Assembly (NCBI GenBank): GCA_964057225.1
Contig: OZ059895.1
Coordinates: forward strand, 21,958,688-22,022,687
Origin: Auanema rhodensis
Taxonomy: Eukaryota > Nematoda > Chromadorea > Rhabditida > Rhabditidae
Reading direction: 5' to 3'
Length of the DNA stretch: 64,000 bases
The notes under the pieces are model-generated. The model saw only the letters and a list, made by a program, of their open reading frames with translations. It was not told where the DNA came from and did no database searches. The translations under genes and the position numbers were made by a program. This document shows, piece by piece, positions 24,641 to 39,066 of the stretch (the stretch's first letter is position 1; every line of letters starts with the position of its first letter).

Positions 24641-25358
24641 ATTAAGTGTACACATGCTGTGCACTTGGTATGTAACTCGCTTCACGTCAAAGATAAAGAG
24701 ATGCGGTTTTCAAAATTAGATTCCCCATGTCCATATAAGTCTAAAAACAAATTTTTATTGATATTGGTGCATGGTAACCATGACTTTGAAATTTACGTGA
24801 ACTTTAATTTATGCTAATTAAGTGTACACATGCTGTGCACTTGGTATGTAACTCGCTTCACGTCAAAGATAAAGAGATGCGGTTTTCAAAATTAGATTTC
24901 GCATGTCCATATAAGTCTAAAAACAAATTTTTATTGATATTGGTGCATGGTAACCATGACTTTAAAATTTACGTGAACTTTAATTTATGCTAATTTAGTG
25001 TACACATGATGTGCACTTGGTATGTAACTCGCTTCACGTCAAAGATAAAGAGATGCGGTTTTCAAAATTAGATTCCCCATGTCCATATTAGTCTAAAAAC
25101 AAATTTTTATTGATATTGGTGGATGGTAACCATGACTTTGAAATTTACGTGAACTTTAATTTATGCTAATTAAGTGCACACATGATGTGCACTTGGTATG
25201 TAACTCGCTTCACGTGAAAGATAAAGGGATGCGGTTTTCAAAATTAGATTTCGCATGTCCATATTAGTCTAAAAACAAATTGTTATTGATATTGGTGCAT
25301 GGTAACCATGACTTTGAAATTTACGTGAACTTTAATTTATGCTAATTAAGTGTACACA

Positions 25359-27808
25359 TGATGTGCACTTGGTATGTAACTTGCTTCACGTGAAAGATAA
25401 AGAGATGCGGTTTTCAAAATTAGATTTCGCATGTCCATATTAGTCTAAAAACAAATTTTTATTGATATTGGTGCATGGTAACCATGACTTTGAAATTTAC
25501 GTGAACTTTAATTTATGCTAATTAAGTGTACACATGATGTGCACTTGGTATGTAACTCGCTTCAAGTGAAAGATAAAGAGATGCGGTTTTCAAAATTAGA
25601 TTTCGCATGTCCATATTAGTCTAAAAACAAATTTTTATTGATATTGGTGCATGGTAACCATGACTTTAAAATTTACGTGAACTTTAATTTATGCTAATTT
25701 AGTGTACACATGATGTGCACTTGGTATGTAACTCGCTTCACGTCAAAGATAAAGAGATGCGGTTTTCAAAATTAGATTCCCCATGTCCATATTAGTCTAA
25801 AAACAAATTTTTATTGATATTGGTGGATGGTAACCATGACTTTGAAATTTACGTGAACTTTAATTTATGCTAATTAAGTGCACACATGATGTGCACTTGG
25901 TATGTAACTCGCTTCACGTGAAAGATAAAGGGATGCGGTTTTCAAAATTAGATTTCGCATGTCCATTTTAGTCTAAAAACAAATTGTTATTGATATTGGT
26001 GCATGGTAACCATGACTTTGAAATTTACGTGAACTTTAATTTATGCTAATTAAGTGTACACATGATGTGCACTTGGTATGTAACTCGCTTCAAGTGAAAG
26101 ATAAAGAGATGCGGTTTCCAAAATTAGATTTCGCATGTCCATATTAGTCTAAAAACAAATTTTTATTGATATTGGTGCATGGTAACCATGACTTTAAAAT
26201 TTACGTGAACTTTAATTTATGCTAATTAAGTGTACACATGATGTGCACTTGGTATGTAACTCGCTTCACGTCAAAGATAAAGAGATGCGGTTTTCAAAAT
26301 TAGATTCCCCATGTCCATATTAGTCTAAAAACAAATTTTTATTGATATTGGTGGATGGTAATCATGACTTTGAAATTTACGTGAACTTTAATTTATGCTA
26401 ATTAAGTGCACACATGATGTGCACTTGGTATGTAACTCGCTTCACGTCAAAGATAAAGAGATGCGGTTTTCAAAATTAGATTCCCCATGTCCATATTAGT
26501 CTAAAAACAAATTTTTATTGATATTGGTGGATGGTAACCATGACTTTGAAATTTACGTGAACTTTAATTTATGCTAATTAAGTGCACACATGATGTGCAC
26601 TTGGTATGTAACTCGCTTCACGTGAAAGATAAAGGGATGCGGTTTTCAAAATTAGATTTCGCATGTCCATATTAGTCTAAAAACAAATTGTTATTGATAT
26701 TGGTGCATGGTAACCATGACTTTAAAATTTACGTGAACTTTAATTTATGCTAATTAAGTGTACACATGATGTGCACTTGGTATGTAACTCGCTTCAAGTG
26801 AAAGATAAAGAGATGCGGTTTTCAAAATTAGATTTCGCATGTCCATATTAGTCTAAAAACAAATTTTTATTGATATTGGTGCATGGTAACCATGACTTTG
26901 AAATTTACGTGAACTTTAATTTATGCTAATTAAGTGTACACGTGATGTGCACTTGGTATGTAACTCGCTTCACGTCAAAGATAAAGAGATGCGGTTTTCA
27001 AAATTAGATTTCGCATGTCCATATAAGTCTAAAAACAAATTTTTATTGATATTGGTGCATGGTAACCATGACTTTGAAATTTACGTGAACTTTAATTTAT
27101 GCTAATTAAGTGTACACATGCTGTGCACTTGGTATGTAACTAGCTTCACGTCAAAGATAAAGAGATGCGGTTTTCAAAATTAGATTTCGCATGTCCATAT
27201 AAGTCTAAAAACAAATTTTTATTGATATTGGTGCATGGTAACCATGACTTTAAAATTTACGTGAACTTTAATTTATGCTAATTTAGTGTACACATGATGT
27301 GCACTTGGTATGTAACTCGCTTCACGTCAAAGATAAAGAGATGCGGTTTTCAAAATTAGATTCCCCATGTCCATATTAGTCTAAAAACAAATTTGTATTG
27401 ATATTGGTGGATGGTAACCATGACTTTGAAATTTACGTGAACTTTAATTTATGCTAATTAAGTGCACACATGATGTGCACTTGGTATGTAACTCGCTTCA
27501 CGTCAAAGATAAAGAGATGCGGTTTTCAAAATTAGATTCCCCATGTCCATATTAGTCTAAAAACAAATTTTTATTGATATTGGTGCATGGTAACCATGAC
27601 TTTAAAATTTACGTGAACTTTAATTTATGCTAATTAAGTGTACACATGATGTGCACTTGGTATGTAACTCGCTTCAAGTGAAAGATAAAGAGATGCGGTT
27701 TTCAAAATTAGATTTCGCATGTCCATATTAGTCTAAAAACAAATTTTTATTGATATTGGTGCATGGTAACCATGACTTTGAAATTTACGTGAACTTTAAT
27801 TTATGCTA
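25359..27808 (+). repeat. 14-monomer block, copy 2 (paired with 22191-24640)
   Basis: Second copy at an offset of 3168 bp. Its right part overlaps the start of the 19-monomer duplication beginning at about 26724, so at least two rounds of segmental copying are layered here. Confidence 0.85.
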
Positions 27809-30067
27809 ATTAAGTGTACACGTGATGTGCACTTGGTGTGTAACTCGCTTCACGTCAAAGATAAAGAGATGCGGTTTTCAAAATTAGATTTCGCATGTCC
27901 ATATAAGTCTAAAAACAAATTTTTATTGATATTGGTGCATGGTAACCATGACTTTGAAATTTACGTGAACTTTAATTTATGCTAATTAAGTGTACACATG
28001 CTGTGCACTTGGTATGTAACTCGCTTCACGTCAAAGATAAAGAGATGCGGTTTTCAAAATTAGATTCCCCATGTCCATATTAGTCTAAAAACAAATTTTT
28101 ATTAATATTGGTGCATGGTAACCATGACTTTGAAATTTACGTGAACTTTAATTTATGCTAATTAAGTGTACACGTGATGTGCACTTGGTATGTAACTTGC
28201 TTCACGTGAAAGATAAAGAGATGCGGTTTTCAAAATTAGATTTCGCATGTCCATATTAGTCTAAAAACAAATTTTTATTGATATTGGTGCATGGTAACCA
28301 TGACTTTGAAATTTACGTGAACTTTAATTTATGCTAATTAAGTGTACACATGATGTGCACTTGGTATGTAACTCGCTTCAAGTGAAAGATAAAGAGATGC
28401 GGTTTTCAAAATTAGATTTCGCATGTCCATATTAGTCTAAAAACAAATTTTTATTGATATTGGTGCATGGTAACCATGACTTTAAAATTTACGTGAACTT
28501 TAATTTATGCTAATTTAGTGTACACATGATGTGCACTTGGTATGTAACTCGCTTCACGTCAAAGATAAAGAGATGCGGTTTTCAAAATTAGATTCCCCAT
28601 GTCCATATTAGTCTAAAAACAAATTTTTATTGATATTGGTGGATGGTAACCATGACTTTGAAATTTACGTGAACTTTAATTTATGCTAATTAAGTGTACA
28701 CATGATGTGCACTTGGTATGTAACTCGCTTCAAGTGAAAGATAAAGAGATGCGGTTTTCAAAATTAGATTTCGCATGTCCATATTAGTCTAAAAACAAAT
28801 TTTTATTGATATTGGTGCATGGTAACCATGACTTTGAAAATTACGTGAACTTTAATTTATGCTAATTAAGTGTACACGTGATGTGCACTTGGTATGTAAC
28901 TCGCTTCACGTCAAAGATAAAGAGATGCGGTTTTCAAAATTAGATTTCGCATGTCCATATAAGTCTAAAAACAAATTTTTATTGATATTGGTGCATGGTA
29001 ACCATGACTTTAAAATTTACGTGAACTTTAATTTATGCTAATTTAGTGTACACATGATGTGCACTTGGTATGTATTTCGCTTCACGTCAAAGATAAAGAG
29101 ATGCGGTTTTCAAAATTAGATTCCCCATGTCCATATTAGTCTAAAAACAAATTTGTATTGATATTGGTGGATGGTAACCATGACTTTGAAATTTACGTGA
29201 ACTTTAATTTATGCTAATTAAGTGCACACATGATGTGCACTTGGTATGTAACTCGCTTCACGTCAAAGATAAAGAGATGCGGTTTTCAAAATTAGATTCC
29301 CCATGTCCATATTAGTCTAAAAACAAATTTTTATTGATATTGGTGCATGGTAACCATGACTTTAAAATTTACGTGAACTTTAATTTATGCTAATTAAGTG
29401 TACACATGATGTGCACTTGGTATGTAACTCGCTTCAAGTGAAAGATAAAGAGATGCGGTTTTCAAAATTAGATTTCGCATGTCCATATTAGTCTAAAAAC
29501 AAATTTTTATTGATATTGGTGCATGGTAACCATGACTTTGAAATTTACGTGAACTTTAATTTATGCTAATTAAGTGTACACGTGATGTGCACTTGGTGTG
29601 TAACTCGCTTCACGTCAAAGATAAAGAGATGCGGTTTTCAAAATTAGATTTCGCATGTCCATATAAGTCTAAAAACAAATTTTTATTGATATTGGTGCAT
29701 GGTAACCATGACTTTGAAATTTACGTGAACTTTAATTTATGCTAATTAAGTGTACACATGCTGTGCACTTGGTATGTAACTCGCTTCACGTCAAAGATAA
29801 AGAGATGCGGTTTTCAAAATTAGATTCCCCATGTCCATATTAGTCTAAAAACAAATTTTTATTAATATTGGTGCATGGTAACCATGACTTTGAAATTTAC
29901 GTGAACTTTAATTTATGCTAATTAAGTGTACACGTGATGTGCACTTGGTATGTAACTTGCTTCACGTGAAAGATAAAGAGATGCGGTTTTCAAAATTAGA
30001 TTTCGCATGTCCATATTAGTCTAAAAACAAATTTTTATTGATATTGGTGCATGGTAACCATGACTTT
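26724..30067 (+). repeat. 19-monomer (3344-bp) tandem duplication, copy 1
   Basis: Repeats directly at 30068-33411. Shared rare markers are TAACTAGCTT (27139/30483), GGTGTGTAAC (27836/31180) and GAAAATTACG (28836/32180). A few differences were noticed, such as TGTATTTCGC near 29071 in this copy only. Within it, about 27290-28430 recurs at about 29050-30190 (offset 1760 bp, 10 monomers), shown by AAATTTGTATTG at 27391/29151 and GGTGTGTAAC at 27836/29596. Confidence 0.88.
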
Positions 30068-33000
30068 GAAATTTACGTGAACTTTAATTTATGCTAATTA
30101 AGTGTACACATGATGTGCACTTGGTATGTAACTCGCTTCAAGTGAAAGATAAAGAGATGCGGTTTTCAAAATTAGATTTCGCATGTCCATATTAGTCTAA
30201 AAACAAATTTTTATTGATATTGGTGCATGGTAACCATGACTTTGAAATTTACGTGAACTTTAATTTATGCTAATTAAGTGTACACGTGATGTGCACTTGG
30301 TATGTAACTCGCTTCACGTCAAAGATAAAGAGATGCGGTTTTCAAAATTAGATTTCGCATGTCCATATAAGTCTAAAAACAAATTTTTATTGATATTGGT
30401 GCATGGTAACCATGACTTTGAAATTTACGTGAACTTTAATTTATGCTAATTAAGTGTACACATGCTGTGCACTTGGTATGTAACTAGCTTCACGTCAAAG
30501 ATAAAGAGATGCGGTTTTCAAAATTAGATTTCGCATGTCCATATAAGTCTAAAAACAAATTTTTATTGATATTGGTGCATGGTAACCATGACTTTAAAAT
30601 TTACGTGAACTTTAATTTATGCTAATTTAGTGTACACATGATGTGCACTTGGTATGTAACTCGCTTCACGTCAAAGATAAAGAGATGCGGTTTTCAAAAT
30701 TAGATTCCCCATGTCCATATTAGTCTAAAAACAAATTTGTATTGATATTGGTGGATGGTAACCATGACTTTGAAATTTACGTGAACTTTAATTTATGCTA
30801 ATTAAGTGCACACATGATGTGCACTTGGTATGTAACTCGCTTCACGTCAAAGATAAAGAGATGCGGTTTTCAAAATTAGATTCCCCATGTCCATATTAGT
30901 CTAAAAACAAATTTTTATTGATATTGGTGCATGGTAACCATGACTTTAAAATTTACGTGAACTTTAATTTATGCTAATTAAGTGTACACATGATGTGCAC
31001 TTGGTATGTAACTCGCTTCAAGTGAAAGATAAAGAGATGCGGTTTTCAAAATTAGATTTCGCATGTCCATATTAGTCTAAAAACAAATTTTTATTGATAT
31101 TGGTGCATGGTAACCATGACTTTGAAATTTACGTGAACTTTAATTTATGCTAATTAAGTGTACACGTGATGTGCACTTGGTGTGTAACTCGCTTCACGTC
31201 AAAGATAAAGAGATGCGGTTTTCAAAATTAGATTTCGCATGTCCATATAAGTCTAAAAACAAATTTTTATTGATATTGGTGCATGGTAACCATGACTTTG
31301 AAATTTACGTGAACTTTAATTTATGCTAATTAAGTGTACACATGCTGTGCACTTGGTATGTAACTCGCTTCACGTCAAAGATAAAGAGATGCGGTTTTCA
31401 AAATTAGATTCCCCATGTCCATATTAGTCTAAAAACAAATTTTTATTAATATTGGTGCATGGTAACCATGACTTTGAAATTTACGTGAACTTTAATTTAT
31501 GCTAATTAAGTGTACACGTGATGTGCACTTGGTATGTAACTTGCTTCACGTGAAAGATAAAGAGATGCGGTTTTCAAAATTAGATTTCGCATGTCCATAT
31601 TAGTCTGAAAACAAATTTTTATTGATATTGGTGCATGGTAACCATGACTTTGAAATTTACGTGAACTTTAATTTATGCTAATTAAGTGTACACATGATGT
31701 GCACTTGGTATGTAACTCGCTTCAAGTGAAAGATAAAGAGATGCGGTTTTCAAAATTAGATTTCGCATGTCCATATTAGTCTAAAAACAAATTTTTATTG
31801 ATATTGGTGCATGGTAACCATGACTTTAAAATTTACGTGAACTTTAATTTATGCTAATTTAGTGTACACATGATGTGCACTTGGTATGTAACTCGCTTCA
31901 CGTCAAAGATAAAGAGATGCGGTTTTCAAAATTAGATTCCCCATGTCCATATTAGTCTAAAAACAAATTTTTATTGATATTGGTGGATGGTAACCATGAC
32001 TTTGAAATTTACGTGAACTTTAATTTATGCTAATTAAGTGTACACATGATGTGCACTTGGTATGTAACTCGCTTCAAGTGAAAGATAAAGAGATGCGGTT
32101 TTCAAAATTAGATTTCGCATGTCCATATTAGTCTAAAAACAAATTTTTATTGATATTGGTGCATGGTAACCATGACTTTGAAAATTACGTGAACTTTAAT
32201 TTATGCTAATTAAGTGTACACGTGATGTGCACTTGGTATGTAACTCGCTTCACGTCAAAGATAAAGAGATGCGGTTTTCAAAATTAGATTTCGCATGTCC
32301 ATATAAGTCTAAAAACAAATTTTTATTGATATTGGTGCATGGTAACCATGACTTTAAAATTTACGTGAACTTTAATTTATGCTAATTTAGTGTACACATG
32401 ATGTGCACTTGGTATGTAACTCGCTTCACGTCAAAGATAAAGAGATGCGGTTTTCAAAATTAGATTCCCCATGTCCATATTAGTCTAAAAACAAATTTGT
32501 ATTGATATTGGTGGATGGTAACCATGACTTTGAAATTTACGTGAACTTTAATTTATGCTAATTAAGTGCACACATGATGTGCACTTGGTATGTAACTCGC
32601 TTCACGTCAAAGATAAAGAGATGCGGTTTTCAAAATTAGATTCCCCATGTCCATATTAGTCTAAAAACAAATTTTTATTGATATTGGTGCATGGTAACCA
32701 TGACTTTAAAATTTACGTGAACTTTAATTTATGCTAATTAAGTGTACACATGATGTGCACTTGGTATGTAACTCGCTTCAAGTGAAAGATAAAGAGATGC
32801 GGTTTTCAAAATTAGATTTCGCATGTCCATATTAGTCTAAAAACAAATTTTTATTGATATTGGTGCATGGTAACCATGACTTTGAAATTTACGTGAACTT
32901 TAATTTATGCTAATTAAGTGTACACGTGATGTGCACTTGGTGTGTAACTCGCTTCACGTCAAAGATAAAGAGATGCGGTTTTCAAAATTAGATTTCGCAT

Positions 33001-33411
33001 GTCCATATAAGTCTAAAAACAAATTTTTATTGATATTGGTGCATGGTAACCATGACTTTGAAATTTACGTGAACTTTAATTTATGCTAATTAAGTGTACA
33101 CATGCTGTGCACTTGGTATGTAACTCGCTTCACGTCAAAGATAAAGAGATGCGGTTTTCAAAATTAGATTCCCCATGTCCATATTAGTCTAAAAACAAAT
33201 TTTTATTAATATTGGTGCATGGTAACCATGACTTTGAAATTTACGTGAACTTTAATTTATGCTAATTAAGTGTACACGTGATGTGCACTTGGTATGTAAC
33301 TTGCTTCACGTGAAAGATAAAGAGATGCGGTTTTCAAAATTAGATTTCGCATGTCCATATTAGTCTAAAAACAAATTTTTATTGATATTGGTGCATGGTA
33401 ACCATGACTTT
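30068..33411 (+). repeat. 19-monomer (3344-bp) tandem duplication, copy 2
   Basis: Contiguous with copy 1. It also carries the inner 10-monomer repeat (GGTGTGTAAC at 31180 and 32940), so that inner duplication predates the 3344-bp event. A private change GTCTGAAAAC lies near 31604. Confidence 0.88.
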
Positions 33412-33962
33412 GAAATTTACGTGAACTTTAATTTATGCTAATTAAGTGTACACATGATGTGCACTTGGTATGTAACTCGCTTCACGTCAAAGATAAAGAG
33501 ATGCGGTTTTCAAAATTAGATTTCGCATGTCCATATTAGTCTAAAAACAAATTTTTATTGATATTGGTGCATGGTAACCATGACTTTAAAATTTACGTGA
33601 ACTTTACTTTATGCTAATTTAGTGTACACATGATGTGCACTTGGTATGTAACTCGCTTCACGTCAAAGATAAAGAGATGCGGTTTTCAAAATTAGATTCC
33701 CCATGTCCATATTAGTCTAAAAACAAATTTTTATTGATATTGGTGGATGGTAACCATGACTTTGAAATTTACGTGAACTTTAATTTATGCTAATTAAGTG
33801 TACACATGATGTGCACTTGGTATGTAACTCGCTTCAAGTGAAAGATAAAGAGATGCGGTTTTCAAAATTAGATTTCGCATGTCCATATTAGTCTAAAAAC
33901 AAATTTTTATTGATATTGGTGCATGGTAACCATGACTTTGAAAATTACGTGAACTTTAATTT

Positions 33963-35194
33963 ATGCTAATTAAGTGTACACGTGATGTGCACTTGGTATG
34001 TAACTCGCTTCACGTCAAAGATAAAGAGATGCGGTTTTCAAAATTAGATTTCGCATGTCCATATAAGTCTCAAAACAAATTTTTATTGATATTGGTGCAT
34101 GGTAACCATGACTTTGAAATTTACGTGAACTTTAATTTATGCTAATTAAGTGTACACATGCTGTGCACTTGGTATGTAACTCGCTTCACGTCAAAGATAA
34201 AGAGATGCGGTTTTCAAAATTAGATTCCCCATGTCCATATTAGTCTAAAAACAAATTTTTATTAATATTGGTGCATGGTAACCATGACTTTAAAATTTAC
34301 GTGAACTTTAATTTATGCTAATTAAGTGTACACGTGATGTGCACTTGGTATGTAACTCGCTTCACGTGAAAGATAAAGAGATGCGGTTTTCAAAATTAGA
34401 TTCCCCATGTCCATATTAGTCTAAAAACAAATTTTTATTAATATTGGTGCATGGTAACCATGACTTTAAAATTTACGTGAACTTTAATTTATGCTAATTA
34501 AGTGCACACATGATGTGCACTTGGTATGTAACTCGCTTCACGTCAAAGATAAAGAGATGCGGTTTTCAAAATTAGATTTCGCATGTCCATATTAGTCTAA
34601 AAACAAATTTTTATTGATATTGGTGCATGGTAACCATGACTTTAAAATTTACGTGAACTTTAATTTATGCTAATTTAGTGTACACATGATGTGCACTTGG
34701 TATGTAACTCGCTTCACGTCAAAGATAAAGAGATGCGGTTTTCAAAATTAGATTCCCCATGTCCATATTAGTCTAAAAACAAATTTTTATTGATATTGGT
34801 GGATGGTAACCATGACTTTGAAATTTACGTGAACTTTAATTTATGCTAATTAAGTGCACACATGATGTGCACTTGGTATGTAACTCGCTTCACGTGAAAG
34901 ATAAAGGGATGCGGTTTTCAAAATTAGATTTCGCATGTCCATTTTAGTCTAAAAACAAATTGTTATTGATATTGGTGCATGGTAACCATGACTTTAAAAT
35001 TTACGTGAACTTTAATTTATGCTAATTAAGTGTACACATGATGTGCACTTGGTATGTAACTCGCTTCAAGTGAAAGATGAAGAGATGCGGTTTTCAAAAT
35101 TAGATTTCGCATGTCCATATTAGTCTAAAAACAAATTTTTATTGATATTGGTGCATGGTAACCATGACTTTGAAAATTACGTGAACTTTAATTT
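33963..35194 (+). repeat. Seven-monomer (1232-bp) HOR unit, copy 1
   Basis: The seven monomers can be told apart. In order: a TACACGTG unit with GTCTCAAAAC, a CATGCTG unit, a second TACACGTG unit, a GTGCACAC unit, a TAATTTAGTG unit, a GTGCACAC/AAAGGG unit with CCATTTTAGTC, and a CAAGTG unit with GAAAATTACG. The next unit starts the cycle again at 35195 but is broken off after one monomer. Confidence 0.88.
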
Positions 35195-35898
35195 ATGCTA
35201 ATTAAGTGTACACGTGATGTGCACTTGGTATGTAACTCGCTTCACGTCAAAGATAAAGAGATGCGGTTTTCAAAATTAGATTTCGCATGTCCATATAAGT
35301 CTCAAAACAAATTTTTATTGATATTGGTGCATGGTAACCATGACTTTGAAATTTACGTGAACTTTAATTTATGCTAATTAAGTGCACACATGATGTGCAC
35401 TTGGTATGTAACTCGCTTCACGTGAAAGATAAAGGGATGCGGTTTTCAAAATTAGATTTCGCATGTCCATATTAGTCTAAAAACAAATTGTTATTGATAT
35501 TGGTGCATGGTAACCATGACTTTAAAATTTACGTGAACTTTAATTTATGCTAATTAAGTGTACACATGATGTGCACTTGGTATGTAACTCGCTTCAAGTG
35601 AAAGATAAAGAGATGCGGTTTTCAAAATTAGATTTCGCATGTCCATATTAGTCTAAAAACAAATTTTTATTGATATTGGTGCATGGTAACCATGACTTTG
35701 AAATTTACGTGAACTTTAATTTATGCTAATTAAGTGTACACGTGATGTGCACTTGGTATGTAACTCGCTTCACGTCAAAGATAAAGAGATGCGGTTTTCA
35801 AAATTAGATTTCGCATGTCCATATAAGTCTAAAAACAAATTTTTATTGATATTGGTGCATGGTAACCATGACTTTGAAATTTACGTGAACTTTAATTT

Positions 35899-37306
35899 AT
35901 GCTAATTAAGTGTACACATGCTGTGCACTTGGTATGTAACTCGCTTCACGTCAAAGATAAAGAGATGCGGTTTTCAAAATTAGATTTCGCATGTCCATAT
36001 AAGTCTAAAAACAAATTTTTATTGATATTGGTGCATGGTAACCATGACTTTAAAATTTACGTGAACTTTAATTTATGCTAATTTAGTGTACACATGATGT
36101 GCACTTGGTATGTAACTCGCTTCACGTCAAAGATAAAGAGATGCGGTTTTCAAAATTAGATTCCCCATGTCCATATTAGTCTAAAAACAAATTTTTATTG
36201 ATATTGGTGGATGGTAACCATGACTTTGAAATTTACGTGAACTTTAATTTATGCTAATTAAGTGCACACATGATGTGCACTTGGTATGTAACTCGCTTCA
36301 CGTGAAAGATAAAGGGATGCGGTTTTCAAAATTAGATTTCGCATGTCCATATTAGTCTAAAAACAAATTGTTATTGATATTGGTGCATGGTAACCATGAC
36401 TTTAAAATTTACGTGAACTTTAATTTATGCTAATTAAGTGTACACATGATGTGCACTTGGTATGTAACTCGCTTCACGTCAAAGATAAAGAGATGCGGTT
36501 TTCAAAATTAGATTCCCCATGTCCATATTAGTCTAAAAACAAATTTTTATTGATATTGGTGGATGGTAATCATGACTTTGAAATTTACGTGAACTTTAAT
36601 TTATGCTAATTAAGTGTACACATGCTGTGCACTTGGTATGTAACTCGCTTCACGTCAAAGATAAAGAGATGCGGTTTTCAAAATTAGATTTCGCATGTCC
36701 ATATAAGTCTAAAAACAAATTTTTATTGATATTGGTGCATGGTAACCATGACTTTAAAATTTACGTGAACTTTAATTTATGCTAATTTAGTGTACACATG
36801 ATGTGCACTTGGTATGTAACTCGCTTCACGTCAAAGATAAAGAGATGCGGTTTTCAAAATTAGATTCCCCATGTCCATATTAGTCTAAAAACAAATTTTT
36901 ATTGATATTGGTGGATGGTAACCATGACTTTGAAATTTACGTGAACTTTAATTTATGCTAATTAAGTGCACACATGATGTGCACTTGGTATGTAACTCGC
37001 TTCACGTGAAAGATAAAGGGATGCGGTTTTCAAAATTAGATTTCGCATGTCCATATTAGTCTAAAAACAAATTGTTATTGATATTGGTGCATGGTAACCA
37101 TGACTTTAAAATTTACGTGAACTTTAATTTATGCTAATTAAGTGTACACATGATGTGCACTTGGTATGTAACTCGCTTCACGTCAAAGATAAAGAGATGC
37201 GGTTTTCAAAATTAGATTCCCCATGTCCATATTAGTCTAAAAACAAATTTTTATTGATATTGGTGGATGGTAATCATGACTTTGAAATTTACGTGAACTT
37301 TAATTT
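35899..37306 (+). repeat. Four-monomer (704-bp) tandem duplication inside the 7-mer domain
   Basis: 35899-36602 and 36603-37306 match in variant order, with CATGCTG at 35919/36623, TAATTTAGTG at 36081/36785 and TAATCATG at 36567/37271. The stretch 35371-37834 is not 7-mer HOR sequence. It resembles the material at 23.0-24.2 kb and so interrupts the 7-mer series. Confidence 0.8.
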
Positions 37307-37834
37307 ATGCTAATTAAGTGCACATATGATGTGCACTTGGTATGTAACTCGCTTCACGTCAAAGATAAAGAGATGCGGTTTTCAAAATTAGATTCCCCAT
37401 GTCCATATTAGTCTAAAAACAAATTTTTATTGATATTGGTGGATGGTAACCATGACTTTGAAATTTACGTGAACTTTAATTTATGCTAATTAAGTGCACA
37501 CATGATGTGCACTTGGTATGTAACTCGCTTCACGTGAAAGATAAAGGGATGCGGTTTTCAAAATTAGATTTCGCATGTCCATATTAGTCTAAAAACAAAT
37601 TGTTATTGATATTGGTGCATGGTAACCATGACTTTAAAATTTACGTGAACTTTAATTTATGCTAATTAAGTGTACACATGATGTGCACTTGGTATGTAAC
37701 TCGCTTCAAGTGAAAGATAAATAGATGCGGTTTTCAAAATTAGATTTCGCATGTCCATATTAGTCTAAAAACAAATTTTTATTGATATTGGTGCATGGTA
37801 ACCATGACTTTGAAATTTACGTGAACTTTAATTT

Positions 37835-39066
37835 ATGCTAATTAAGTGTACACGTGATGTGCACTTGGTATGTAACTCGCTTCACGTCAAAGATAAAGAG
37901 ATGCGGTTTTCAAAATTAGATTTCGCATGTCCATATAAGTCTAAAAACAAATTTTTATTGATATTGGTGCATGGTAACCATGACTTTGAAATTTACGTGA
38001 ACTTTAATTTATGCTAATTAAGTGTACACATGCTGTGCACTTGGTATGTAACTCGCTTCACGTCAAAGATAAAGAGATGCGGTTTTCAAAATTAGATTCC
38101 CCATGTCCATATTAGTCTAAAAACAAATTTTTATTAATATTGGTGCATGGTAACCATGACTTTGAAATTTACGTGAACTTTAATTTATGCTAATTAAGTG
38201 TACACGTGATGTGCACTTGGTATGTAACTTGCTTCACGTGAAAGATAAAGAGATGCGGTTTTCAAAATTAGATTTCGCATGTCCATATTAGTCTAAAAAC
38301 AAATTTTTATTGATATTGGTGCATGGTAACCATGACTTTGAAATTTACGTGAACTTTAATTTATGCTAATTAAGTGTACACATGATGTGCACTTGGTATG
38401 TAACTCGCTTCAAGTGAAAGATAAAGAGATGCGGTTTTCAAAATTAGATTTCGCATGTCCATATTAGTCTAAAAACAAATTTTTATTGATATTGGTGCAT
38501 GGTAACCATGACTTTAAAATTTACGTGAACTTTAATTTATGCTAATTTAGTGTACACATGATGTGCACTTGGTATGTAACTCGCTTCACGTCAAAGATAA
38601 AGAGATGCGGTTTTCAAAATTAGATTCCCCATGTCCATATTAGTCTAAAAACAAATTTTTATTGATATTGGTGGATGGTAACCATGACTTTGAAATTTAC
38701 GTGAACTTTAATTTATGCTAATTAAGTGCACACATGATGTGCACTTGGTATGTAACTCGCTTCACGTGAAAGATAAAGGGATGCGGTTTTCAAAATTAGA
38801 TTTCGCATGTCCATTTTAGTCTAAAAACAAATTGTTATTGATATTGGTGCATGGTAACCATGACTTTAAAATTTACGTGAACTTTAATTTATGCTAATTA
38901 AGTGTACACATGATGTGCACTTGGTATGTAACTCGCTTCAAGTGAAAGATAAAGAGATGCAGTTTTCAAAATTAGATTTCGCATGTCCATATTAGTCTAA
39001 AAACAAATTTTTATTGATATTGGTGCATGGTAACCATGACTTTGAAAATTACGTGAACTTTAATTT
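37835..39066 (+). repeat. Seven-monomer HOR unit, divergent copy
   Basis: Seven monomers long and ending with the characteristic CCATTTTAGTC and GAAAATTACG units. Its first unit has GTCTAAAAAC instead of GTCTCAAAAC, and its third and fourth units are AACTTGCTTCACG and CAAGTG types. It looks like a hybrid between the 7-mer and the 28-33 kb material. Confidence 0.78.
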
